From contig NC_134831.1 in the NCBI RefSeq assembly GCF_004210375.1, forward strand, positions 42,752,035 to 42,816,034: DNA of 64,000 bases, in the 5' to 3' direction. Of the stretch, positions 1 to 12,335 are shown in pieces. Within the stretch, counting starts at the first letter, position 1. Each line of letters begins with the position of its first letter. The stretch comes from Tachypleus tridentatus. Its lineage: Eukaryota; Arthropoda; Merostomata; Xiphosura; Limulidae. The translations under genes were made by a program, and so were the position numbers. A model generated the notes under the pieces. The model did not search any database. It worked only from the letters and a program-made list of their open reading frames with translations, and had not been told where the DNA came from.

Positions 1-634
1 AGATGAAAACACGATGCAAGACAGGAAATTTATTGGAAGAATGGAAATTAACAAAATAGGAAGAAGTATTGTGAGGACTTTGTAACTTTCTGAACAGCAA
101 ACACAAATAAAATACCAGTTAATTTGTAGTGATAACAATATTACCACAAGAAGAGCACCAGAAATAGCACGTAACAGCCTACTAAAGTGCATCAATAAAT
201 CTGGCAGAAAGGAGTTTTTGTTTGTTTCAGGTAATGCTAATAGCTGTCTCAAGAGATATTTCCATTATTAATTGCATTGAGAACTGTTCATAGTTTGATC
301 AAAAAAACAAAGATGACATTACGATATATGATTGAGAAATATGTTGGTATGACGTGGAAAAATTAGAAATGGTGGCGCTGTAATTGCACAACAAAGATAC
401 ACTGAAAAGATAAAGAAACTGAGGGAAATCCAAAATAATGATACTGAATTGGTAGAGCAAATATCAAAGTAATAAAATGGAACAGGAGAGATGGTAATCT
501 ATTTTCGATCTCAAAGACAACTCTACATATAATATATACTTTTTGTTAATGTGAATGTTATGTGTGTGTAACACTCGTAGTTCCCGTACTGGCGTATTAA
601 TTGAAGTTAAATAAAATACATTTTCGTCTGCTAG

Positions 635-3600
635 TTTTTGGATAGCAGCAACATACTGAAGTATACAACACAGCGTCGTAACAACCAAAATCACTAATGG
701 AGTGATTAATACTTTGGGATTGTTTGTTGTTTTGGCCACACAGTGGTTACTGTTGTCGAGGTGAGCACAGTTATTTCGAAATATTTGTTAGAAATATTTA
801 AAAAATAGATAATTTAATATTCCAATCGTTTATGAAATATCATTTAACTATTTTATTTCAATAGCTATAAAGCAACATACATGTAAGTATATACATTTAT
901 ATATCAATATTAACGTATAAAGCTAATCTACAATAGTAATACACGATAAGTTAAGTCTTCGATTTGTTTAATTATTGAGTTCACCATACTTGTATAAACT
1001 CTTATGAGAAGGGTATGGGTAATTACACCACTGGGAATCTAAACTCTGTATGTGTCACTCCACGTCACGATTCATTTCTGAAAATAGGAGATATCATAAA
1101 AGCCAAAATGCATTTATCCAGATACAATAGTTATAATATTGTCTGTTCATTGCGATTTTAATGATGGGGTTGAAAGCAGGCCATGGTGGAGATGCCGTGA
1201 AATTTTATAGGTGTATTAGGGTTATCTTATAAAATAATAAATCAAGAACTATTTTTCCCACTTTTTATGTATATATTTCATTTTGTACTTCAAGTAATAG
1301 ACTAACAACAATATAAGGTTATAATTCTGTTGCTAAGCAACATATTTTAAAAGACATTTTGGATCGTGGTTCTACTAACTTGCTTTATCTACATATTAGT
1401 TGTTAATCTAATTGATGTTTATCTCTTACTGGCAGAACACTATGTCTGCGGACTTACAAGTTAAAAAACAGGTTTCGATACACTATGTTTGCTGAGCACA
1501 AACAGCCAATTGTGTAGACTAGTGCTTAATTCAAAACAACAAAAACAACAAGTTGACTTCTAATAATTATTATTATTTCAATACGTGACGAACACATTTT
1601 ATGAATGACCTTTATTTTGGTTCATTCACAATGGTATTTACTGACATTTGACTGCCTCTGCCTTAATGAAACTTGATTTGGCAAAAAAATTATTTTTGAA
1701 TTTAGACAAGACAATTGAGGTTAGGATGTACAACGGGGTAGCGATAGTAATTAGTGCCCCAACATATTTTGACCTGCGGTACGCTCTTCTTCGTGGAACT
1801 ATCACTATTGTGTAGACGAGGTTTTGTTTTCTTTTCTTATGCACTTCTTAATAATCCCGTAAATCTATAATAAAATGGATGTGTCTGTGGATGCAAATAC
1901 ATATCGTTGCCATTAATAACCAGATAATATATGGTTTACACAATACGTTTCTAAACTTACAAAGTGATATAACATTTAACTTGATTATTTCAAAATACAC
2001 GCCACAAAATAAATTAACATTTTTTTTCACAGTTGTTTCTCAACAAGAAAGGCTTCGTGACAGGGATAGTTGCTTCAGGGTTAGCTGTAACTCCTATCTT
2101 TATGAATAGTGTGCAGACAGTCTTTGTGAACCCTAATAATCTTCAATCTGCTTTTGATGGGTAAGCTACAAATTTCTGTAAACTTTCGTGACGCTTCTAC
2201 AGATTAAACAATGTCAACTAGTTTCAGTTCTCTAATACCTTATTTTATTTTTTTGACAAAATCATAAAATCCTAACTACTTTTTATTTAAACTGTTTTTT
2301 TCACTCTACAAGTCACAAGTATTTAGAACATTTTGGAAGAAAACTATAAAGATTGGAAAAACATGCTAAATGGAATTCTTACTTATATAACACAGAAAAA
2401 CATTACCGCGCGATGTGCAAACCCCAACTTTGAGAATTTTTACTGTGTGTACATGTAGATGTGCTTTAGAAGTCACAATTTTCCCGTTTCGTTTCCGTTT
2501 CTCATAACGTAGAATTTAATCTTTCTTCATTCTCAGGGCACAAATATGACGTCATGAATACACCTCAAGCAGATGTAAAGCGTTGGCACCATCTGCATAA
2601 ATATAATAGTACTGTCTTTTGTATGTCCACGTAAATACTTAGCAGGTTGTGGACATGTGAATATTTTGCTCCGTTTTTGTAACCACTACTTTGCCCATCT
2701 TGATGGACTTTCACAAATTTGGCATGAAGGTTTGTTGGGTACATGAAGAGATATGTGCAAACTTACGGTTTCATATTTTGTTTTTTGCTGTTTTTACGGG
2801 CGTTTTCTTAAAATTATATATAAAAGAAGAATCTTTTCATATTCTAAAACAACCCTTCATTAATCATGAATTTACATAAGTGCCGTCCAGTGTAGGCGAT
2901 ACCCAGCTAGTCGTATACAATATATCAGATCTTGCACATTATTGTTTGAAATAATTACTAATTACGTTTCTTGTAAAATATTTACAATATCTTCAAAGGG
3001 TTATATGTCATACATCGTTCTTTCATTAAATTCATGAAATTTAAAAATAATAAATATTCGTTGTTGAAACAAAATGAATGACATTTTAGATACCAGGCTG
3101 GAGCAAGGTATTCGAAAGACACAAATATTGTATTACATCAGGAATTGAATGTATAATTTACCCATGAGTTTTATTTATTAGTTTTGTGTGGTGATTTCAT
3201 TGTTTGTAGTTAAACATAAAGCTACACCTTGGATTATCTGTATTGTCGAAATCTGGTTTCTAACCTTACAAATAAGTCCGCGTTAAGTGGAGTGATGCTG
3301 TTCAATCTCATCACTGTAGTATTAAATTAATTCTTACGTCAGTTTAGTTTTTTATTAACAAGTAAACTTTCAACGTTCTTTGATATATTTTTACAACGAT
3401 GAAATTATAGAAAGTGTCCTGCTTTGTTTCTGATAACGGCAAGTTTTACTGGTGGCATTCTACTGATTGGTTTACTCGTGTATAAAGAATTACCACAAGA
3501 GTTTAAACAGGTTAGAGGAGTCTGAATGAAATAGTTTATTCAAGAAACTTTAGACTGCAAAGTGAATCTTATTCATATGATTTCGACTTATTTACTAGTG

Positions 3601-6521
3601 GTAGTTTTCGTTAAGCTAGGAATCTTCTAATTCTGAATAGTAAGGTTTGTGTGAACATATGGTATATTCGAACCAAATTATAAAAATAATTCAGTTTCAA
3701 CCAGATGTATTGAACCTCTGGAGATATATCTTCTTAACGCTCTAAAATGCTCCGTTCAACATCTGCTCGTGTTTCATGTTGGTCACATAATTAATACAAA
3801 TCTAGATGATTTATAAACATGAATTGTTGCAAGATAAGTGACTCCCATTAAACCCAAACATGGCAGTAAAAGAACTTTGCTTATTTCCATAACGTATTTA
3901 AACGCTTCATTATTCCTAGCAATACTTTTTGAAAATGAGCGTAAGAGTTTTATAAATTATTGATATGTACCATTACTCTTCGTGTTCCAGATATGTTTCG
4001 TTAATTAAGTGGTACCTGTTTTCTTCTTCCTTCTTCAGTATTTAGGATTCTATTGTTAAAAAAATTAGTATTGGTGTTACTGCGTATTTCTGAGGAAATT
4101 TTGGCATGCTTGAACCGAAGCTGTGAGGACAGGTGTTTAAACTAATATATAGAAACGTTGGTGGAGTTAAATTTTCATCAAAAGAGGCTCAGCCAAGGTT
4201 TAATATTAACGATATGTAGTGTTTTTTAAAGAAACAACCTTTAGTAAAGTGATGGTTTAACCAGCTAATTAAAAAATTAGAAAAGTTGGTACTTCTATTT
4301 TCTATTATATTGTATTGCAGTTTTTACACATATAGAACAACTGTATTCATATTTCTAACCCAGGAAGAAACAGTATCCAGTGAACTAACATATATGTGCC
4401 AAGCGTTTAGGCATTCGTACATTAAAGAATCAAGTACAAAAACTCTGGACTATAGAACAACAATAAATAATGAAAAACTCTCTACATCATTGGAAGAAAC
4501 TCCAGCCAATGTCAACGCTGATGACCAACAACCGTACAGAAATAATGAAGCTGAACTTAATCTGTCACCAACAGAAGCTCTTAAAATGAAAGAATTTTAT
4601 CCTTTGTCAACAGTTTGTCTTAGCTCATATTGCTCATGTAAGTTTGTTAATGTTTTTTATGAGGTAAGTAGTATCTGTAACTTTTAACTACCGTAACTAA
4701 GATTAACCTTCAGAAAATATTAATTATATTGTCATTATAAACCGCCTTGATGTGCGACATGGAACAAACTGTGCAACCATTGAGTGCAGTTTTCTAACCT
4801 TATATAAACTAAGCAGAAGTTATATTTAGAAACTAATTAACAAATCCAGCAGTGTGTTAAAACAATCTAACAGTTTTTTTTTCATTTGAAAATTACTTTC
4901 TCACTGGTTTTCAGACATATGGACAGACGTTTACAGAAGAAGATACATTACTAGCTATTGTAGGTTCTGTAGCTGGAGCTGTTCATGTTCTCAGCCGGGT
5001 GACTGTGGGCTTAACTTAGGACAAAATATCTTACAAGGTAAAAACGTGTAAAAGGAAGTGATTGAACCTATGTTGTTATTAAAATTATTAAAATAATATT
5101 TGTTGTGTTAAATGTATAAAATCTTTGTGGTTAAGCAGTAAGATAGAGAGTTTAGAATTATAAAATTCTGTCTGAGCTCTGCCATTCTACAGCATAGTCC
5201 ATTCTTTGCTTTATGTACAAGTTTTTCTCACCAAAATAAAAGGATAAGAAACATGCACTTAATCGAAACTCTGTACCGAATAATATGTAATTATAATAAG
5301 AACATATCTCTGGATGAAATATAACGATTTTTATCCTTTTTTATAGCTGTTGTTTTATGTTTCCTGTATTTTAAATAGTTTTTTAACTTTAGTCACTTTA
5401 AGTTATAATATATTATATTTTTAGTTAACGATTCTTCTCTTCCTGGGAAATACAGACCGTATTACTGTTCACAATGGAGGCGACATCTCTAGATGGAAAA
5501 GTTATGCTTTTGTCTGTATTCCGGCTGCTGTTGCAGAAGTTATAATTAATTGCACTTCTGAAATTTTCGGAATTGTAACTTTAGATTAGTAAGTGCACAA
5601 CATTGTTTCAATTTTTTATTGCTAAAACAAAACTAAATAAATGTTTCAATAAAGAAATTATTGAACTATATATAGTCAAGTTTATTTAAAGACCAACCCT
5701 CTTTATGAAAGTGTAATTACCTTAAAGCCACGATATCTTCTGGATTTGAAATTATCAGAAATAAAGTTGATATATTTCTACAATACGTTAAGTAAACATA
5801 TCGAGTTTTAACTAATACTTCATGGCTTTTTATTTCAGATGGCTTCATTCTTTTTCTGGTCCTTATTTATACATTGTATTATTTTTCGTCGGGATGGTTT
5901 GCTATAATTTGTGTGACAGCGACTGTTTCTTTCACAGGTCAGAATGATTTCGTTTTAGTTTAGGAACAAGAAGTGTTCTATTTTAGTAAGTTTTAAATAT
6001 CAGCATTTGTTGTTTTTATCATTCGTTTCCTTGGAAAAAATAAAAGTAAATAAATGTCTACTTCACAACGCAAATTTACTACCATGTTTTTATGATGCTT
6101 AAAACAGTTGTACTCTGAGACACTCAAGAGCAAGGAAGCCTTCATATTATTTGTATCCTAACATGTCTAATAAGTTCCGCTTTCACTGATTTCTTGTGAA
6201 CAATGCAATAATGAAAATTATTTTCAGATACTTAATCAAGGGATTAGAGCTATCACCATATATTTGCTATGAGATTGATATACATTTATCAGGTAATATA
6301 AATGACAGTGAAATATTTTATAAATTAATGAATATATATTACGTGATAGCGTAATGATAAATAATTTATAATTTTATTCCCACACACCTGTTTGTTTTTC
6401 TATTTTCACAGGGATACTTGTAACTATATTTTTCCCTAAAACACATCGCACACAACCATTAATATCAAGAAATTTTGACAGGAACAGCCAGGGAACTAGT
6501 TACGGATCTTTTGAACATTAG
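635..6521 (+). pseudogene. MFS transporter pseudogene, copy A (exons 2-9)
   Basis: Unprocessed duplicate of the intact MFS transporter at 56281. Exon equivalents are 635-760, 2033-2160, 3385-3510, 4364-4663, 4915-5037, 5425-5588, 5839-5937 and 6412-6521. Exon 1 would lie left of the window; positions 1-634 match copy C intron 1 from about 57180. Damage seen directly: TGG to TGA at 657-659; 1-bp deletions in exon 2 (near 714-725), exon 4 (AGTGTCCTG for AGTGTTCCTG) and exon 8; the acceptor AG before 3385 is gone; CAG to TAG at 5017-5019; exon 7 has lost about 46 bp. Exons 3 and 5 stay open. The terminal exon ends in TAG at 6519-6521 and shows what the end of copy C should look like (35 codons after the split glycine). 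Clear pseudogene. Confidence 0.9.
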
Positions 6522-6609
6522 AAATGACATTCTTAACACTTGTTAATCTACAGATGTTTTTAAAACTGTAACATCAACACAGTCTTCACTTCCTGTTTAA
6601 TCATTATAT

Positions 6610-6615
6610 AATAAA
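6610..6615 (+). terminator. Inherited poly(A) signal of pseudogene A
   Basis: AATAAA lies about 90 bp after the stop codon of copy A. The matching hexamer is conserved after copy B (35933-35938), so it is probably the ancestral polyadenylation signal of this transporter gene. Copy C's version lies beyond the window. Confidence 0.55.
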
Positions 6616-6689
6616 GTATCGTAATGTTTGTTTATCTGTAGCTGGTTTGAAAATGAGTTCTTTAACCCGTCTAAAAATATACTAACACA

Positions 6690-7425
6690 GTGATGTTTAT
6701 TAGCTGTCTTATGAAAACAAATTGATAAAGTAAAATGCTATATGTTAATGGTTCATTGAATAATTGACATATGCTCTGACGTCTTCAGTAACATAGTAGA
6801 ATAATGTAAACAGAAGTATAGATGTATTTGGTTAATCATGGCTTGTGTTTAGTAAGGTGTTTAAGATTTGATGAGACCCTAAGATAAACATTGAAAAATA
6901 AAATAATTTTCTCTGGATACCAACTGTTTCTCTTTACTAAATATCTACATGTATTATCATTATATATTATATACAAATATTGATATGAATGTATTGAAAG
7001 CTAATGTTTCAAAAGTGTTTATTTAACTGTATTTGTAACATGTCTTTTCGAGAAAGTTGTAGAAAATTCTGGTTTGTCAGAATTTGATAAACTCTAAATC
7101 AAAAGATACCATGCATTATAAACTTATTGATGATTAAACTTGATTTTTAATTTCTTTTGTGATTATTATATCATAGGAAACGACTTTTGTTCTATGATAT
7201 CATTGAAAACAAAATATAATCCGAGAACTCTGTGGGTAAAAAAATATTTATGTAAAGATTTTAGACAAATAGTTGAACATGGTGTTATATAAATTATTAT
7301 ATCTAACGAATCAGTTATGTATTTTGTTTAGTTAATATTTAAGAGTTGATTTTAATTAAGTAATTTAGACACTAAAGCTCGATACAAATTTATATGTATA
7401 TTTTCAAATGTAATTTACTCACACA
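6690..7425. other. AT-rich intergenic stretch, nothing recognised
   Basis: Similarity to the region downstream of copy B stops near 6685. From there to the hAT remnant I see no open reading frame, RNA gene or repeat that I can name. Confidence 0.5.
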
Positions 7426-7539
7426 GTGACGTATATTCGAGAATGTTCTAGAAAGTTTCGCAGAGTATATAAACCCATGCACGATGCTATGGTAGTCAGT
7501 GCCTTGTTGATTCTGTGTTCGTGTAAAAAAAACTTCATT

Positions 7540-9308
7540 ATGTCAAAGAAAAGGAAATGGAATGATGATTACGTGAAGGTTGTTTTCACTTGCATCGGAT
7601 CAACTGAGGATCTGAAAAAAACCCAGTACATGCTTTGTGACGCTGTCCTTTCAAACGCAAATTAAAAGCCATCTAATCTGCAGGAACACTTCAACAACCG
7701 GCATGGTAGAGCAGCTGTTGCAGGCCATAATGTTGAATCGTTGAAAGGTAGAAAGGTCCGCTTTGATTTTCGAGCAACCCATCCAAAATTAGATTTTATA
7801 TCTGTTGTCAAGCCACTGCTGATGGCTTCATACTACGTGGCGTGTAAGGTAGCCAAATGAAAGAAGTCGCATACAATTGCAGAAGAGGTGATAAAACAGT
7901 GTGCATTAGAAATGTCAACAATTGTACTGGGAAAAAAAGACTCAAACAAGCTTAAATTAGTGCCGTTATCAAATAATGTTATTCAAAACCAAATTGGTGA
8001 TTTGAGTTTGGACATTTTGGACCAAGTTATCGCAGATATCAGGGCTAGTCCCTTGAAAATCTCTCTCCAATTCGATGAAACAACTGATGTTGCAAACTGC
8101 AGTCAACTCATCGCACTGGTGAGGTATGTCCATGATGGTGCCATAATGGAAGGTTTTCTGTTCTGTGAAGATCTGAAAACAACCACAAAAGGGAAAGGTG
8201 TCTTCCAGTGTGTGAACGACTTCTTTGCAAAATATGACTTAGATATCCAAATTATTAGTTCTGTGTGTATCGACTGTGCCTCTGCTATGCTAGGAAATAA
8301 ATCAGGATTTTTTGCACTGATGAAACAAGAGATTCCGTATTTGCAAGGTAATCACTGTTTTCTTCATCCACATGCTTTGGCATAAAAAAACATTGCCTCC
8401 AAAGTTGAAAAAGGTCATTGACACTCCTGTGAAGACCCATCAACTGGATTAGGGGTCGCGCTCTGAACCACCGCCTCTACAAATCGCTTTGTGAAGATGT
8501 TGGAAGTGAGCATTCAGTTTTGCTTTTCCACAAAGAAGTCCGCTGGCTGCCACGTGGGAGAGCTTTAACGGGCTTCTTTGAACTGCGAGAAGAAGTCAAA
8601 ACTTTTCTGAAGGAACGTGACTATGATCTGCTCGGAGAAATAGAATCACATGAATTCAACCAAATGTTAGCCTATTTGAGTGATATTTTCACTCGTATGA
8701 ATGACCTGAGTATCTCTTTAAGGGAAAAACATAAACATATTGAAATGCTACGAAAAGTTAAATGCTTTCAAAGAAAAGTTACATCTTTTAAAAGAGGGAA
8801 TCTTTTAAATTTTCCATCACTCGAAGAATTGATAGATGAGGATGAGTCCCTAATTCCATGAATGTGTGAAGAAATTGTGGATCATTTGGAAAAACTATCA
8901 AAGTCATTTGATGGATATTTTGAAGGAGAACTGGAAACTTCTGAAAAATGGGTTATGAATCTATACTCCTTCAATTTGGATAATATGTCAGATGATGAAG
9001 AACTGAAGGAAGATCTTATTGAATTGCGCACAAATCGTGTTCTTGAAATGCAGTTTGAAAGCAAAACTTTGGAAAAATATTGGTGTTTGGCAATGAACAT
9101 GTTTCCAAGACTTTGTGAAAAAGCACTAAATGTGCTCATCCCATTCGTGACGACATACTTATACAAGTTTGGATTTAGTGCCCTTTTATCAATCAAGACA
9201 AAATATAGAAATCGCTTAGGTGTACAGGAAGACTAGCGGATTGCTATCAGCAACAAAGTGCCACGCTTTGAAAAACTCGTAAGAAGTAAACAGGAACAAA
9301 AGAGTTAA
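7540..9308 (+). pseudogene. hAT-family transposase remnant (ZBED5/SCAND3-like)
   Basis: Broken transposase of a hAT DNA transposon, of the group that gave rise to ZBED5, FAM200 and SCAND3-like proteins. It starts at ATG 7540 (MSKKRKWNDDYVK), followed by a degenerate BED-type zinc finger with KPSNLQEHFNNRHG. Next come the RNase H-like catalytic core with LQFDETTDVANCSQL and CIDCASAMLG (about 8060-8300), an insertion domain with EVRWLPRGRAL (about 8535), and the C-terminal dimerisation region (LSIKTKYRNRLGV, then KVPRFEKLVR) ending at TAA 9306-9308. In-frame stops at 7663, 7858, 8383 and 9234 and at least one frameshift near 8400-8500 make it inactive. It is absent downstream of copy B, so it is either a later insertion here or was lost there. 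Confidence 0.85.
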
Positions 9309-9590
9309 ATTTAAATTGGCTTATAAACATTTGAACATTTCAAATTCAAAGTAATTTCATTTCGTACATGAATGAAAATTTATTTTTTTGTAGGCCATGT
9401 AGGGTTTATGCAACTTTGAGTTTGTTGTAATATTTTGTCTTTTCCAAATGTTTCGTTTTTGTTTATATATCATTAAAAATAATTATAAAAAATTGTTTTG
9501 GGCACCTTCACATTTATTCTTAAATAAATAATTACTGTGAGGGGGTGCGAGAACATATTAAAATTTTTTAGGGGTGCGCGGCATATAAAA

Positions 9591-9605
9591 GGTTGAGAAC
9601 AACGG
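9591..9605 (+). repeat. Putative 3' terminal inverted repeat of the hAT element
   Basis: GGTTGAGAACAACGG closely resembles the inverted hAT end CAGTGGTTCTCAACC, 280 bp past the transposase stop. I could not find a convincing 5' partner before 7540, so the left end is probably decayed. Confidence 0.5.
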
Positions 9606-9845
9606 TTCTAGGGCATTAGAGGCTTCTTTTTGGAGTGGGACGTGCTTCTCCGTGGAAGTGGCATTTTGGTTGGTAGTTTGGCTTTGCTGTTTAACTGTTA
9701 AGTTAAAAATAAATATAAATTACATGAATAGAAAGCAAATGCATAAACCTAAATTATTTAATTACAGTTAAAAATTATGTTTTTAAAGTAAACTTACATA
9801 TATATATACTTTTCTTCTTACAAAACACTTTCTCCGTCTATTTGG

Positions 9846-10063
9846 CGGCCCGGCATGGCTAGTTAGTTAGGACAGTCGACGTGTAATCTGAGAGTCGAGG
9901 GTTCGAATCTCTGTCACACCAAACATTCTCGACTTTTAAGCCGTAAAACGTTATACTATGGAGGTCAATCCTACTATAAGTTGGTAGAATAGTAGCCCCA
10001 GAGTTGGCGGTAGGTGGTGGTGACTAGCTGCCTTTCTTCTAGTTCTTACATTGCTAAAATTAT
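9846..10063 (+). repeat. tRNA-derived SINE (family 1), degenerate
   Basis: Begins GGCCCGGCATGGCTAG, has the pol III B-box GGTTCGAATCT, and continues into the family 1 body (AGTTGGCGGTAGGTGG, then CTAGCTGCC). The 3' tail is eroded. The orthologous copy in spacer 2 is at 36828-37030, so insertion came before the spacer duplication. Confidence 0.85.
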
Positions 10064-10647
10064 TGACGAAAAACGTTTACGTAGCTTTTTTGCTAACCTA
10101 ATGATGACCTAAAAAGTACGAAACGTCATTCTGTACTTTATTTTAATACCTATACCAGCCGTCTTCAGGATACAATTTTACTTCAAGAGGATTTCTCGTC
10201 ATCACAAATAACTACATTTTTGTACATTTGTTTCAAATGGATTCCTTGATATCATAAATAACATGTTGCAAATCTTTCATATTATTCATAATATTAACTC
10301 AAGTTTATCATGGTGATGCATTTTAATCGTCATTTCTTTATGCTCCGTATCGGTTTCATATTTACCTGATTTTAAATAATAAAACATTTTTTGCACAACA
10401 AACACGTACAGGTACTGGTCCAATAATTATTCAGTTTATTTTTTGATGGTTTTGAGTTCAACGAAATATTATTTTTGGTTAGTGACATAAAACAAAATAC
10501 ATACACCAGTGTAAAAAAGGTTTCAGTAAACTAGTTTATACAAATTCAGAAGAAGTTAGTACCAAAATGTCCAATTTGGAAATGAGCATGTTCTTTACTT
10601 TTATTATATTTCCATAACTTACATTGTAGTTAGTTAGGTCCATTAAA

Positions 10648-10760
10648 TGAGACCCCCAGTAACACAGTGGTATGTATGCGGACTCGCACCGCTAAAATGC
10701 AGGTTTAAATACTCTTGGTGGGCAGAGAACAAATTACCCACTGTGTAGCTGTGTACTTGA
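10648..10760 (+). repeat. Short SINE family 2 copy
   Basis: A head reading CCCCAGTAACACAGTGGTAT is followed by a degenerate B-box region and GTGGGCAGAG. It lies directly against a family 1 SINE. The same two-SINE composite is at 37613-37985. Confidence 0.7.
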
Positions 10761-10785
10761 GGCCTGGCATGGTCAGGTAGGTTAA

Positions 10786-11002
10786 CACTCCTACGAAAAG
10801 TCTGGCCTAATAGGCCCCAGAGCAACTTGAAAGGTTATTAATATTAGGCTAATAATTTTGTATTTAAATGAAATTGCCATTTAAATCCATTAATGAATGG
10901 ATTAACGAGATTCCCACTGTCCCTATCTAATATCTAGCGAAACCACAGCCAGGGGAACGGGCATGGAGAAATCAGGACTAGAAACGTCTTTTCGTAGGAG
11001 TG
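10786..11002 (+). mobile_element. 217-bp TTAA-flanked MITE-like element
   Basis: Perfect 15-bp terminal inverted repeats, CACTCCTACGAAAAG at 10786-10800 and its complement at 10988-11002, are flanked on both sides by TTAA. The paralogous SINE in spacer 2 has a single TTAA at 37740-37743, a clean empty site. A TTAA target is the hallmark of piggyBac-type transposases, which makes this a non-autonomous piggyBac-like candidate. The terminal bases are not the commonest piggyBac ends, so the superfamily is inferred from the target site. It carries no ORF. Its right half is a fragment of 28S rRNA gene. Confidence 0.8.
10893..10975 (+). pseudogene. 28S rRNA gene fragment inside the TTAA element
   Basis: About 80 bp match the highly conserved 28S segment containing ATGAATGGATTAACGAGATT, CTAGCGAAACCACAGCC and GGGAACGGGC, with a few substitutions. 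This part of 28S is where the R1 retrotransposon target lies. Only this piece is present, so it is not a functional rRNA gene. The match is from memory of the conserved 28S sequence, but its length makes chance very unlikely. Confidence 0.85.
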
Positions 11003-11266
11003 TTAAGGCGTTCGACTCGTAATCTGAGGGTCACGGATTCGAATCATCTGGGCACAAAAATGATCGCCCTTTCAGTCGTGGGGGCGTTATAATGTTACGG
11101 TCACTCGAAGTATTCGTAGGTAAAAGAGTAACTCAAGAGTTGGCGGTGGGTAGTGATTATCAGCTACCTTCCCTCTAGTCTAACACTACTAAATTAGGAA
11201 CTAGAACAGATAGCCCTCTTGTACGTTTTCGCGAAATTCAAAAAACAAACAAACAAAAATATTTTG

Positions 11267-12058
11267 CTCTTAATTCAAAACAAACTACACAATTAAATGA
11301 TATTTATTTTTGCGTTATTTGTCATAATCCTAAATATTATATAATTTTACACATTATTAATAATGAAGTGCATTTGCTCCAAACAATGCAAGTGACCTCA
11401 TAGTGGCTTGTACCTGATAACGGGTCTAATAATGTGTTTATATTAACCTCCATGTAAAAAACAATGTTTGCTTGTCTTAGAGCAAAGCCATATTAAGCTC
11501 TTTGCTCTCTACACTGCAGGAACTAGAAATCATTATTTTATATAAGAAGTCTGTAAACTTGGTGCTGTCCTAAAGAGGACCAACCGTTTATGTGACTCTT
11601 GCACCTAATTCGGCGCCAGGAATTATCTTATAGTATTCAAAACGTCTTCATCTCTGAATATCACAGCTATTGTGTGGCTGACATATTATTATACGTTCTT
11701 ATCTACTTTCTTTGATAACTTACTAATGATGTTGACATTATTGTATTAAACTTTAAGGACAATTTATGAGATTGTGTAACTATTGGAACAATATATATCA
11801 CTTTTTTCCAACTCGAAACACGGACTGTAAATTAAGTGTTCTGCCTGTTATGTCAGTGCAATAAATTCGCCAAAAAATTCAATGAGACATTCCCTTCTTT
11901 AGAGAAACGAGTGTAATGCAACGTATATCCATTATCTTATCATTGTGTAGGAAGACTTAGAAACTTACAACTTATTAGCTAGATCTAGAACGTCTGGAAA
12001 GATAGATAGTAAAACAATTCTGCTAGTGTTTGAAAACAGTCTGGTATTTAATGAATGG
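11267..12058. other. Spacer with a family 2 SINE remnant, no gene
   Basis: AT-rich. A short minus-strand family 2 SINE remnant (AGAGCAAAGCCATATTAAGC) lies at about 11475-11530. Alignment with spacer 2 stops near 11455. Nothing coding is seen. Confidence 0.45.
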
Positions 12059-12332
12059 GCCTGGCATGGCCAAGCGGGTAAGGCGTGCGACTCGTAATCC
12101 AAGGGTCGCGGGTTCGCGCTCGCGTCGCGCCAAACATGCTCGCCCTTTCAGCCGTGGAAGCGTTATAATGTGACGATCAATCCCACTATTCGTTGGTAAA
12201 ATAGTAGCCTAAGAGTTGGCGGTGGGTGGTGATGACTAGCTGCCTTCCCTCTAGTCTTACACTGCTAAATTAGGGACGGCTAGCACAGATAGCCCTCGAG
12301 TAGCTTTGTGCGAAATTCCAAAACAAACAAAC
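12059..12332 (+). repeat. SINE family 1, near full length
   Basis: Full structure: A-box TGGCCAAGCGG, B-box GGGTTCGCGCTC, the conserved body through CTAGTCTTACACTGCTAAA, and the tail CCAAAACAAACAAACAA. A short repeated ATTTAAT on both sides may be the target duplication. It lies in a piece missing from spacer 2. Confidence 0.9.
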
Positions 12333-12335
12333 AAT

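Larger units (their letters stand above)
10761..11266 (+). repeat. SINE family 1, interrupted by a 217-bp insertion
   Basis: The SINE head (GGCCTGGCATGGTCAGG) stops at TTAA 10782-10785 and resumes at TTAA 11003-11006 with GGCGTTCGACTCGTAATC, then the usual body and a CAAACAAACAAA tail. Between them sits an unrelated element bounded by inverted repeats. The paralogue at 37718-37985 is uninterrupted at the same point. Confidence 0.9.

Noticed and set aside
1638..2109. Short ORFs on both strands, also near 31119-31590 and 59095-59486
   Set aside because: They recur only because they overlap intron 2 and exon 3 of the three transporter copies. The frames differ between copies and they lie in intron sequence.
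12059..12135. tRNA-like sequence with A and B boxes
   Set aside because: It is the head of a SINE: the acceptor stem does not close, and the body and CAAA-type tail follow directly. The same holds for the other SINE heads.
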